Positions 1 to 9,100 of a stretch of DNA of 64,000 nucleotides are shown piece after piece (the stretch's first letter is position 1; every line of letters starts with the position of its first letter). The DNA is from Selenomonas sp. AE3005 (lineage in GTDB: Bacteria > Bacillota > Negativicutes > Selenomonadales > Selenomonadaceae), in contig NZ_CAJODG010000023.1 of assembly GCF_905233635.1 (NCBI RefSeq), positions 1 to 64,000 on the forward strand, written 5' to 3'. The translations under genes were made by a program, and so were the position numbers. The notes beneath the pieces were generated by a model that saw nothing but the letters and a program-made list of their open reading frames with translations, had not been told where the DNA came from and ran no database searches.

Positions 1-168
1 TTTGCCAGCATTGTTCTGTCCATATATACCGGCAGTTTTAACTACATTAAAGCTGCCAATATTATGCACATTTGTGGAAAATTTTTTACTGCGCATATCG
101 GCCTGCAGGGAAAAAATTACTTCTTCGTTATAGGCAAAACAGTTTGCTACGCGTAATTCCAATAACAT
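1..168 (-). CDS. AAA family ATPase, N-terminal part (runs off the window)
   Basis: The reading frame starts with ATG at 168 and is open to base 1, giving the first 56 residues. GAGGGGAGT lies about 7 bases before the ATG. Residues 48-56 read GIYGQNNAGK, a Walker A loop of the GxNNxGKS/T type found in SMC-like AAA ATPases (AAA_15, OLD and AbiLii-type families). The stretch before it (a short beta strand, a 'SLQAD' segment, then 'HNIGSFNVVKTAGIYG') is typical of that fold's N-terminus. Many such proteins act in phage defence, but the part that would tell (C-terminal nuclease or partner gene) is outside the window. ATPase identity is fairly safe; function is open. Confidence 0.72.
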   Translation of the reverse strand, partial: MLLELRVANCFAYNEEVIFSLQADMRSKKFSTNVHNIGSFNVVKTAGIYGQNNAGK

Positions 169-263
169 TTGACTTCACTCCCCTCGGGCCTATTATACAA
201 TATATTTATTTTTTATGCAATTTTTTTGCATATAATTTACAGAGTAACGATAGTGTTCATAAA

Positions 264-294
264 AAAGGACGCTGTGAATCTCACAGCGTCCTTT
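264..294. terminator. Rho-independent terminator of the type I secretion operon
   Basis: A perfect 14-bp stem (264-277 with 281-294, core GGACGCTGTGA) has a 3-base loop. In the minus direction it is followed by a run of T. It lies 11 bases past the stop of the last secretion gene and separates it from the AAA ATPase gene. Confidence 0.85.
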
Positions 295-304
295 AATGTT
301 GGAT

Positions 305-2431
305 TTATCCGGCCATCTGTATGGAGTAGAGTTTGTGATACAGGCCTTGATGTTCCAGCAGCTGTTCATGGCTGCCGGCTTCAATGATGCGGCCGTGGTC
401 GATGACGACGATGACATCGCAGTTGCGTACCGTAGACAAACGGTGGGCAATCATAATCATGGTACGCCCCTTGGAGATGGGTTCGATATTTTCCATGATG
501 ATGTGCTCGGATTCATAGTCAAGCGCACTGGTAGCTTCATCAAAGATGATGATGCGCGGGTCAGCGATAAGTGCCCGGGCAATAGCCACGCGCTGGCGCT
601 GACCGCCGGAAAGGAGGCTGCCACGCTCGCCTACGAAAGTATCATAGCCATGAGCCATCTGGTCGATAAATTCACTGGCCCCGGCCAGGGTTGCCGCCTG
701 CACCACATCTTCGTGGGTGGCATTGGGGCAGGCAATACGGATATTTTCTTCGATAGTGCCGCTGAAAAGCATACTGTCCTGCAGCACGACTCCTATCTGA
801 CGGCGGAGCCAGGCAGGTTCTACCTGGGCAATGTCCACGCCGTCAATGAGGATGCGACCTGTTTCCGGCGTGTACAGGCGCTGAATCAGCTTGGTCAGGG
901 TGCTCTTGCCGGAGCCGGAGCGTCCCACTATCCCCACTTTGGTACCGGCAGGGATGGAGAGCCTTATCTGGTCAAGCACCCTGTCACCTTCTTCGGAGTA
1001 ACGGAAACTCATGCGATCAATGTCAATACTGCCCTTGATACTGGGCAGAGTGGTACGGCCGGGATTGAAGGCCGGTTCTGTTTCCTCGTTCATGATATCG
1101 CCCAGACGTTCCATCGATACGCGCGTCTGCTGGAAATACTGCCACATATTGACCAAGCGCATAATCGGCGCGATAAGCTGTCCAGCCAGCATTTGGAAGG
1201 CAATGAGGTCACCGACGGTGATTTCGGCTTTCATTACATAAATAGCTCCTACCCAGAGAATCGCCAGATTGAAGGTGTTCTGCAGGAACATGGCGATAAC
1301 GCCGGCCACGTTGGACAGGTTGATAACGCGCAGTACGCTGTTGACGTATCTGGCCAGCATATCCTCATAGCGGCGGATGAAACTGCCTTCCGTACTGGTG
1401 CCCTTGATGGTGCGAATGCCAGTGATTGTTTCAATCAGGAAGGAGCGGTTCTCACTGCCGATAAGGAACCTGTCGTTAATCATGCGCTTGTAGATTGGTG
1501 CAACCACGACATTGAGCAGAACGAATAAGGGTATCATCAGCAGTACCACCAGACTGAGGATAGGACTGAATACGAACATGACAATCAGATAGATGATAGC
1601 AAAGATGATGTCCAGCACGATGGTCAGGGAGGAACCCGTGAGGAAGGAGCGCAGGTTTTCCAGCTCACCTACACGGGATACCACGTCACCTACCTGCCAC
1701 TTGGAAAAATATTTTATCGGCAGGGCGGTGATATTGCGGAACAAACGGCTGGAAAGCGCCACGTCCATCTTACTGGTGATGTTGGTAAAGAGATAGCCGC
1801 GCAGGGCCTGCATCCAGTTTTGGAAGATGGTGGACAGGGCCATACCGAGAATCAGTATGTCCAAAGCGTCCGCCGCCCGATGTACCAGCACTTTATCAAT
1901 GATGGTCTTGCTGAAGAAAGGCCCTGCCAGTCCCAGCAGCTGGAGCAGGAAGGACACGAAAAAGACGTTTTTCAGATATTTGCTGTATTTGCCTACTACC
2001 GGCAGGAACCAGCGGAAACCAAATTTCCCCTCTTTTTTCTCCAGTTCATAGCGCCGGGTAAAGAGGATAGCCTCCCCTGTCCACATTTCCAGCACCTTTT
2101 CACCGTTGGCGTGAACGGCCTCCTGGGAAAAGGTGGGGTCAATGATGAACATATCGCCGTTTTCATTATAGGCGGTCATGACCAGACAGTTGCCATCCTT
2201 CATGCGTATGAGTATGGGAAATACCATCTTGGGCAAGTCTTTGACCGTCAGTCCCTGACAGGCTTTAGCCCGGAGTTTGAGGTCACGAGCCGCCCGTACA
2301 AGCGTGGTGTTATCCACGCGGCCTTCTTCGAGGACATAGGCGCGTTCTAGCTGACGGTAATCAGCAGTAATACTGTAATACTTGGCGATACTGATGAGGG
2401 CAGCAAGGCCGGTGTCAATTTGTTTTGCCAT
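305..2431 (-). CDS. Type I secretion ABC transporter (second ATPase/permease)
   Basis: A 708-residue inner-membrane exporter subunit. Order: an N-terminal C39-peptidase-like domain (about 1-130) without the catalytic Cys, six membrane helices (about 155-430), then an ATPase domain with Walker A GRSGSGKST near 500, signature LSGGQRQR near 610 and Walker B IIIFDEATSALD near 630. Loss of the Cys is the HlyB pattern: the domain would bind an unprocessed substrate rather than cut a leader. It follows the adaptor gene by 3 bases (TAA GCC ATG), so the three genes form one operon. It resembles, but is not identical to, the other ABC gene at 3796-5958; the pair may work as a heterodimer (inference). 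No outer-membrane TolC partner is encoded nearby. Confidence 0.9.
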   Translation of the reverse strand: MAKQIDTGLAALISIAKYYSITADYRQLERAYVLEEGRVDNTTLVRAARDLKLRAKACQGLTVKDLPKMVFPILIRMKDGNCLVMTAYNENGDMFIIDPTFSQEAVHANGEKVLEMWTGEAILFTRRYELEKKEGKFGFRWFLPVVGKYSKYLKNVFFVSFLLQLLGLAGPFFSKTIIDKVLVHRAADALDILILGMALSTIFQNWMQALRGYLFTNITSKMDVALSSRLFRNITALPIKYFSKWQVGDVVSRVGELENLRSFLTGSSLTIVLDIIFAIIYLIVMFVFSPILSLVVLLMIPLFVLLNVVVAPIYKRMINDRFLIGSENRSFLIETITGIRTIKGTSTEGSFIRRYEDMLARYVNSVLRVINLSNVAGVIAMFLQNTFNLAILWVGAIYVMKAEITVGDLIAFQMLAGQLIAPIMRLVNMWQYFQQTRVSMERLGDIMNEETEPAFNPGRTTLPSIKGSIDIDRMSFRYSEEGDRVLDQIRLSIPAGTKVGIVGRSGSGKSTLTKLIQRLYTPETGRILIDGVDIAQVEPAWLRRQIGVVLQDSMLFSGTIEENIRIACPNATHEDVVQAATLAGASEFIDQMAHGYDTFVGERGSLLSGGQRQRVAIARALIADPRIIIFDEATSALDYESEHIIMENIEPISKGRTMIMIAHRLSTVRNCDVIVVIDHGRIIEAGSHEQLLEHQGLYHKLYSIQMAG

Positions 2432-2434
2432 GGC

Positions 2435-3796
2435 TTATCTCTCCCTCAGAGCCTCGCTGGTGTAGCGGCGGAAGGGATCCATGAAGTAGTCGATAATGCG
2501 TTTTTCTTTAATCTTGATTTCCGCCGATACCGCCATGCCGGGCACCAGTTCAGCTTTTTTGCCAAAGATGTTGATATCGTCCTTCGTGGGGTTCAGCAGC
2601 AGGCGGAATTTGCGGTTCTTTTCCGGGTCCTGCCGGTCGTCCACGGAGTCGGCACTGATTTCTTCAACTTCGGCTTCAACAATGCCGAATTTCTGGAAGT
2701 TAAAGGTTTCTATCTTTACTTCGGCGGTCTGGCCGGGCTCGATAAAACCGATATCCTTGTTGTCGGCGTAAACTTCAAACTGCAGGGTTACATCATCCGG
2801 CACAATCATCATCAAGGGCTGGGCGTCGGTAACAATACCACCTTCCGTATGCACAGCCAGATTGTAAACGCGGCCGTCACAAGGGGCTACGACCGTGGAC
2901 AGACGGGTGTCCTCTTCGGCTTTTTTCAGTGCTTCCTGAACGGCATAATATTCCTTACGCGCATCTACAAGCGAAGTCATGATGTCCTTGTGATAAGTGG
3001 CGGACACATTGGCCAATTTCTGTTCAGCTTCAGCTATTTCAGCCTTGGTGGTATTGATGCCATCCAAAGTAGCCTGAGCATTCTTTTCGTATTCAATGCG
3101 CTGGGTGCGCTGGTCAAGTAACTGGAATTCCGAGATAGCATTCTGGCTGAACAATTCGCGCAGACGTTCTTCCTTATTGGCGGCAATTTTCAGCCCTTCC
3201 CGATATTTATCATAGGTGGCCTGTGCCGACAGCAAAATGGAGCGTTTCTGATTTACAACGTCCAGTGCAGCCAGCTGCTGGCTGTGGTAGTCGTTGACAC
3301 GGCTCTGATAGAGGGCCAGTTCGGCCTTCAGGTCGTGTTCGTCCAAATCTTCCTCTTTTTTGGGGTTGAATGGTCTGCCGTTCAGCTCTGCTTCCAGGCG
3401 GGCAATGTCCAGTTTATAGTAGGCTGCCCGTTTTTTCAGTGTGTCGTAATCAGCAGCCGTCGTGGTCGGGTCAAGGACAATGAGGGTATCCCCTTCTTTG
3501 ACTTCCTGGCCTTCCTTGACCTTGATTTCCTTGATAATGCCTTTGTTCTTTACCTGTACGGTCTTGGCCTGCCCACTGGGGATTACCTTGCCGGAGGCCA
3601 CGGCCACTTCGTTGATATGACCAAGGAATGACCAGAGGAGTGCTACAACCAGCAGTCCTAAAATAGTCCACATAACAAGCCGTCCCGTAGGAGATGGCGG
3701 AGTTTCGGTTACTTCGAGTATGGCTGGCAGAAATTCGGTTTCCCGTTCCTGTTCTTCCCCGTGAACCAGCCAGTTCCAATATTTCTTTATCTTCAC
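2435..3796 (-). CDS. HlyD-family periplasmic adaptor of type I secretion
   Basis: A 453-residue membrane fusion protein. It has a short cytoplasmic N-terminus, one membrane helix at about 40-60 (VMWTILGLLVVALLW), a biotinyl-lipoyl-like half motif (GIIKEIKVKEGQEVKEGDTL, about 88-107), a long alpha-helical hairpin (about 115-285) and a beta-barrel region with the second lipoyl half. It would link the two ABC proteins to an outer-membrane channel. The start is GTG at 3796; its first G is the last base of the preceding gene's TAG stop, which implies translational coupling. The presence of this adaptor argues for an outer membrane. Confidence 0.9.
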   Translation of the reverse strand: MKIKKYWNWLVHGEEQERETEFLPAILEVTETPPSPTGRLVMWTILGLLVVALLWSFLGHINEVAVASGKVIPSGQAKTVQVKNKGIIKEIKVKEGQEVKEGDTLIVLDPTTTAADYDTLKKRAAYYKLDIARLEAELNGRPFNPKKEEDLDEHDLKAELALYQSRVNDYHSQQLAALDVVNQKRSILLSAQATYDKYREGLKIAANKEERLRELFSQNAISEFQLLDQRTQRIEYEKNAQATLDGINTTKAEIAEAEQKLANVSATYHKDIMTSLVDARKEYYAVQEALKKAEEDTRLSTVVAPCDGRVYNLAVHTEGGIVTDAQPLMMIVPDDVTLQFEVYADNKDIGFIEPGQTAEVKIETFNFQKFGIVEAEVEEISADSVDDRQDPEKNRKFRLLLNPTKDDINIFGKKAELVPGMAVSAEIKIKEKRIIDYFMDPFRRYTSEALRER

Positions 3797-5958
3797 TATT
3801 TGTTCCCCTCCTGTTGGGTGTATAAGTAATGATATAATCCACCCTTGGCCATGAGTTCATCATGAGTGCCACTTTCCACAATCTCACCTTTTTCCATGAC
3901 GATAAGGCGGTCGCACTTGCGTACCGTGGACAATCGGTGGGCAATGATGAGCATGGTACGGCTTTCGGCAATGGCGTCAAGATTGTGCATGATGACGCTT
4001 TCCGATTCGTAGTCCAGCGCACTGGTGGCTTCGTCGAATATAAGAATAGGGGGATTGGCCAGCAGGGCACGGGCAATGGCAATACGCTGCCGCTGTCCGC
4101 CCGAAATGCTGGCACCACGTTCACCCACTTTGGTATCGTAGCCGTCTTTCAGTTCCAGGATAAAATCATGGGCGCCGGCTAACCGGGAAGCCAGAATTAT
4201 TTCATCCATGGTAGCACCGGGTTTGCTGATGGCAATGTTATCCCGGACGCTGGCGTCAAAAAGGTAGTTTTCCTGCATGACTACGCCAATCTGTCCACGC
4301 AGCCAGGTAAGGTTGGCCTCTCTTACATCCATGCCGTCAATGGTGACACTGCCGCTTTCGGTCATGTAGAAGTTCTGCACGATGTTGGTCAGGGTACTCT
4401 TACCGGAACCGGAGCGGCCGACAATACCGATTTTTTCGCCGGGCTGAATTTCCAAATTGATGTTTTTGAGTACCAGTGGCAAGTCCGGGCGATAGCGGAA
4501 AGAAATGTTTTCCAGCACGATATGTCCCTGCAGGCGTGCGTCACCACGTTTGCCGATTTTTTCCTGCACTACCGGTTCCATACGGGTGTTCAGAATATCG
4601 CTGATACGTTCGAGTGACAGGCCTGTCTGCTGTACTTCCGGCCACATGGTCAGCAGTTTCGTCATTGGCTCGGTGGCCTGACGGGAAATCATCTGGAAGG
4701 CGATAAGCTGACCTAAGGTAAAGTAGCCGTCCATAACCAGGTGACCGCCGTACCAAAGAATGGCCATGCTGACGAGCGTCTGCACCAGTCCGCTGAAGGA
4801 GCCGATGACCAGACGGAATTTCACGTTTTCAAAAGTGGTACGCACATAACGCGCCAAAAGGTTTTCCCAGCGGTGATTGAACTGCGGCTCTATGGCCAGC
4901 GCCTTGATGGTTTCGATATTGGTGATAGCCTCGACCATAAAGGCGTTGTTGGCTGCACCGGTACGCCATACATCTTCAATCTTTTTCTTGATGATGGGTA
5001 TTGCCCAGAAGTTCTGCATGAGGTACAGGGGTACACAGCAGAGGGCAATGATGGTCAGCGGTATGTTGTACCACAGCATGAGCAGGACAAAGACAATGGA
5101 GAAAAATACATCCAGTACCGTCATCAGGCCCTGACCGGTGAGAAAGCCGCGTACCTGGCTCAGCGCATTGATACGCATGATGGTATCACCGACGCGGCGG
5201 TTTTCATAATAGGGCAGCGGCAGGCTGATTAAGTGATGGAACAGCCTTGCCCCTAAGATGGCGTCCAGCTTGTTGGTCGTATGGTTGAGAACGTAGGTTT
5301 TTACCCCGGTCAGCAAGGACTGCACGAAAAAGAAGAGCAGCATGGCGCAGCCGATAACCGTCAGGGTGGAATGACCGGAGTTACCGATAACCTTATCTAT
5401 GATTACCTGCGTGATAAGCGGCATACCAATGCCCATGACCTGCAAGAACAGGGAGGCCAGCAAGACCTCGTAGAAGTAGCGCTTGTAGTGGGCAAATACG
5501 CGCAGGAACCAGTCAATATTATAGCGTTTCTTGAAATAATCCCAGCTGAGCGCCATGGAGAATATTAAAAGTTCACTGCCCCAGGCTTCCAGGAACTGCT
5601 TACGGGATAAAGCTACCGGACGTTCCAAACGGGGGTCCAGCAGGAAAGCTGACTCGTCATTGCAGGCCGCTACGACCACATAAGTCCCGTCTGCCATCCG
5701 GGCGATAGCAGGAAATTCTATACTCCCCAGTTCATCACCAGTCGGACGGATAAGCGTCGCATTTACCCGGTGTTTTTTGGCGATTCCCCGTAGTTCTTCC
5801 CAGGTTAGTTCCTGTTCTTTGTTGCCGTATTGTTTTACAAATTCTTCAGGATTTACCTCTATCCCATAATGCTGGACTATTTTTACCAGCGAGATAATAC
5901 CCGTGAGATTATCCTGAGGTGTTTTTTTCTGACTATCTATATCTGGCATCAATGGCAC
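3796..5958 (-). CDS. Type I secretion ABC transporter (first ATPase/permease)
   Basis: A 720-residue ABC exporter and first gene of the secretion operon. The N-terminal C39-like domain (about 15-140) lacks the catalytic Cys, as in HlyB. Membrane helices span about 165-440. The ATPase domain has Walker A GRSGSGKSTLT near 514, SGGQRQR near 619 and ILIFDEATSALD just after. The start is uncertain: GTG at 5958 or ATG at 5949. A small hairpin (ACTGCC-atcac-GGCAGT) lies between the GGA of the likely ribosome site and the start; folding it out would bring GGA to normal distance. Divergence from the 708-residue paralogue suggests an old duplication. Cargo is probably the large protein at 6152-11131. 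Confidence 0.9.
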   Translation of the reverse strand: MPLMPDIDSQKKTPQDNLTGIISLVKIVQHYGIEVNPEEFVKQYGNKEQELTWEELRGIAKKHRVNATLIRPTGDELGSIEFPAIARMADGTYVVVAACNDESAFLLDPRLERPVALSRKQFLEAWGSELLIFSMALSWDYFKKRYNIDWFLRVFAHYKRYFYEVLLASLFLQVMGIGMPLITQVIIDKVIGNSGHSTLTVIGCAMLLFFFVQSLLTGVKTYVLNHTTNKLDAILGARLFHHLISLPLPYYENRRVGDTIMRINALSQVRGFLTGQGLMTVLDVFFSIVFVLLMLWYNIPLTIIALCCVPLYLMQNFWAIPIIKKKIEDVWRTGAANNAFMVEAITNIETIKALAIEPQFNHRWENLLARYVRTTFENVKFRLVIGSFSGLVQTLVSMAILWYGGHLVMDGYFTLGQLIAFQMISRQATEPMTKLLTMWPEVQQTGLSLERISDILNTRMEPVVQEKIGKRGDARLQGHIVLENISFRYRPDLPLVLKNINLEIQPGEKIGIVGRSGSGKSTLTNIVQNFYMTESGSVTIDGMDVREANLTWLRGQIGVVMQENYLFDASVRDNIAISKPGATMDEIILASRLAGAHDFILELKDGYDTKVGERGASISGGQRQRIAIARALLANPPILIFDEATSALDYESESVIMHNLDAIAESRTMLIIAHRLSTVRKCDRLIVMEKGEIVESGTHDELMAKGGLYHYLYTQQEGNK

Positions 5959-6043
5959 TGCCGTGATGGCAGTTCCTTCACCTCATTTCCTATATGCTTT
6001 ATTGTATAAATTGTCGCTATTTGCGTACAATAAACCACTCAAA

Positions 6044-6072
6044 ATTATAGCACAAAAGCCCATGTGTGTAAA
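6044..6072 (-). promoter_or_regulatory. Predicted promoter of the type I secretion operon
   Basis: On the minus strand the -35 is TTTACA (6072-6067), the spacer is 17 bases, and the -10 is a perfect TATAAT (6049-6044). It lies about 85 bases before the first start codon of the secretion operon. Confidence 0.7.
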
Positions 6073-6090
6073 ATTTCCGATTTTCTAACA

Positions 6091-6132
6091 AAAAGCAGTG
6101 AAACAGCCATATCATGCTGTTTCACTGCTTTT
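6091..6132. terminator. Terminator between the cargo gene and the secretion operon
   Basis: A perfect 16-bp stem (6091-6106 with 6117-6132) with T runs on both strands. It lies 20 bases after the stop of the large repeat protein, so cargo and transporter appear to be separate transcripts. Confidence 0.85.
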
Positions 6133-6151
6133 AAAATACTTTATTTATACA

Positions 6152-9100
6152 TCAAGCTTTCGCGGGAAGGCTGCAGCCGATTATTTTATTGCCTGCAACC
6201 TTAAAGGCAGCACCATTTGCACAATTTATAGTCAACGTGCCGGTACCAATCTTCAACGTGTTATTGAATCCGTCGGCTTCAGTCTGTGCCTTTATGGCCT
6301 TTTCGGTAAGACCATTTATTTGGATAACATCGTCTACATCGAAGTTGCACACTTTATCGGCACCTTGATTTTTACCTACAATGATGTAATCCGTTGCCGT
6401 ACTACAGGTAACGGTATCGGCAAAATTGGAGCCGGTAAAACGCAGGCCATTGTCCCCGGCGGTTACGTTAACCCCCTTGTAGTCACCATAAGCGGCAGCT
6501 TTCACGCCTTTAGGTGCTTTCAGGCCGCTGGCATTCAAAGCGTCAATGGAAACATAGTGGCTGTCTTTCAGGTTAATATCTACCTGTTCTGCAGCTGCCG
6601 TTCCCTGTACATTCAGCGTATCAAGGCCTGTCTGCGGACGTCCCTTAGCCGTGTTGTATGCCTCTGCCGTAGTGACCTTGTTGCCAATGTAGTACGCACC
6701 AGCTTCATAAACAAAGGTGTTGTTGGTCTTGGCATTTGTGTTTTTGCCAAAATAATACTTTTCACCATCGATGGTTACAGCCTTGCCATTGACCACGCCT
6801 TTGAGCAGCGCATAATCTTTATCGGCTATTTTGCTTAAGTCCGTTACTTCTTCACGGGTAATGTACAGGTCGGTTTTGTCCACCAGATAATGAAGTTTCG
6901 GCTCATTTTCCTGCTGTTCCTGTTCATTGACAGCTGTCAGCAGTTCTTCTTTGTATAGTTTCAGCTCATCTTTGCCGGCGGTATAACCAGTAATGGTGTC
7001 CTGTGCTCCCTTATTGCCTACGGTGATGATTTCGCTGGCCGCGCCGAGTTTAATCGTATTATGGCCTTTGCCAGCGTCAATCTCACTCTTTCCCATTCTT
7101 GCCCCGGTGATTGTATCATCACCGTCACCACCGACAACACTCCAGTCATTAGCCAGTACAATGTTCTGACCATATTCGTAGGCAGCGGCTGCGTTATAGG
7201 TCTTAGTTATATCTGCCGTACCGGCAATGACATTGTAAACTGCGGAAGTATGCTCTGCGATGGCCGTATTGCGGGCAGTTTTGTTATTGGGGTGCGCCAC
7301 CTTGGCCACATACTTATCCAGTACATACGCTAAACTGTCCACTCCAGTATTGGCTTTCATTGACTTGTCAGCCGCAGCCAAATCCACTTTGGCAATACCA
7401 TATTTATCACCGGCCACTTCTGTGTCCTTCCACAGACGGGTATTATTCAGCTGGGCGCTGGTGATGGAAATTGCTTTGCCCATGGTATACATACGCAGGT
7501 TGTCGCCGGCACCTGTATAGAGCTTGTCGCCAGCCTTCACATAGACAGTCCCATCAACGGCAAAGGATTCGCCGTCCTGCAGCTCGCCAATGGTAAAGCT
7601 GCCGTTAGCAGCGGCCGCAACGGTGATGACAGAGCCCGTCTGGCTGGTGATGGTCTTGCTGCCAACAGTGACGTTATTGTTGTCCGTGGACAGTTTCACC
7701 GTACCGCTGACCAGAACAGCCTGGTCATTTGTTTCCTTGATGGTCAGTGCCCCTGCTGCCCCCGTTGTAAACACCTTGTTGTTTACCGTAATGTTTTCAT
7801 CAGCTTTAAGTCTAGCCGTGGCAACGGTGTCGTTGTTATGCAGGGCAAATTCCGAACCTGCGGCAGCACCGGTTATTTTTATAACAGCGGTGCTATCAAT
7901 GGCCGTAAAATTATCGCGGGTAAAGTACGTTGCCTTATTGGACAAGGCGGTAAGTGTCAAAGTGCCCGTGAGCTTGGCCGTGCTGTCTACTATTCTGTCT
8001 TTTCTAATCAGTACTACATGCTTAATACCACTGATTTCGCCGCTTTCTGTTACCGTCATAGCGACATAGCTGGTACTGCCCACCGAAGTCATCGTGGTTT
8101 TCAAGGTGTTGAGGTTCACTGCAGCACCTTTGGCATTTACAGCAAAGTACGAGGTCTTATCACCGGTTGTATTGCTGTTGTCAAAAGTTTGTGATTCCGG
8201 CTTATAGGTTACCCAATTATTGATAGGCGCAAGGTCACCACCGATAGGCGTAGTGATATCCTTATACTGGTATTTCTCCGGACGCTTGCCTTTATCGGCA
8301 AAAACCTCCGTTCTCATATAACCATTGCCCACATATTCGTAAGTTCCAGTATGCGTTCCTGTCTCAGTCTGCTCGGTCAAAGTAACTTTTTCGCCCTTGT
8401 CCAAACCGGTCAAGGAGGCCAGTTTGCCAAAATCATTGATTTTCACGGTCACATTACCAACGACAGTCAACGTGCGTTTTTCTTCAACCTGCTTGTTGTT
8501 TTCGTATCTCTTAGTGCTGATGGTATAGGTGCCGCGATTCAGTTCCAGCGTCTCTTCACCAGCAAAGACCTTATCAATGACAGGCTTTTTGCCCTGCGCC
8601 GTAATTCGCGTAAATGATTCTGCCTCTAACTGGTCATTCGCCCCCAAACCTGTAATAACCGAGCCATAAGCTGCATTCGTAATATGGACATTCCAACGAA
8701 CATCCTCAGGTTTAGCAAAATTCACTACAGCGCTGTGGGCATCAATCTCCACCGTACCGCCCCAAAGCTCAGGTGACAGCTGCATTGTGCCGTCATAGCC
8801 GGCGCGCAAGACGTCCACCGTAATGGTCGATACGAGATTTTCATCCGTCGCTACCGTGACGCTCAGATAGGCTTCCGTCGGTACCGCGGTGAAGTATTTT
8901 ACACCGTCTTTCTCTACAACAGTACCTCGCAAGCTCTTATCAGCAGCATCAGGTTTTATGGTTTCCTCCGTAAGTCTGAGCAGCGTATTGGCGTCATGCC
9001 GGGAGTAATATATGGTTGTCGTCCCCGGCTCGGTAAAGTTCAGCTCCGTAAGTTTTGTCAGCTGAATAGTGTTGTATTCACCGGTATATACATCGCCACC

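Noticed and set aside
296..1528. Open frame opposite the 708-residue ABC transporter
   Set aside because: Antisense shadow; begins inside the operon terminator.
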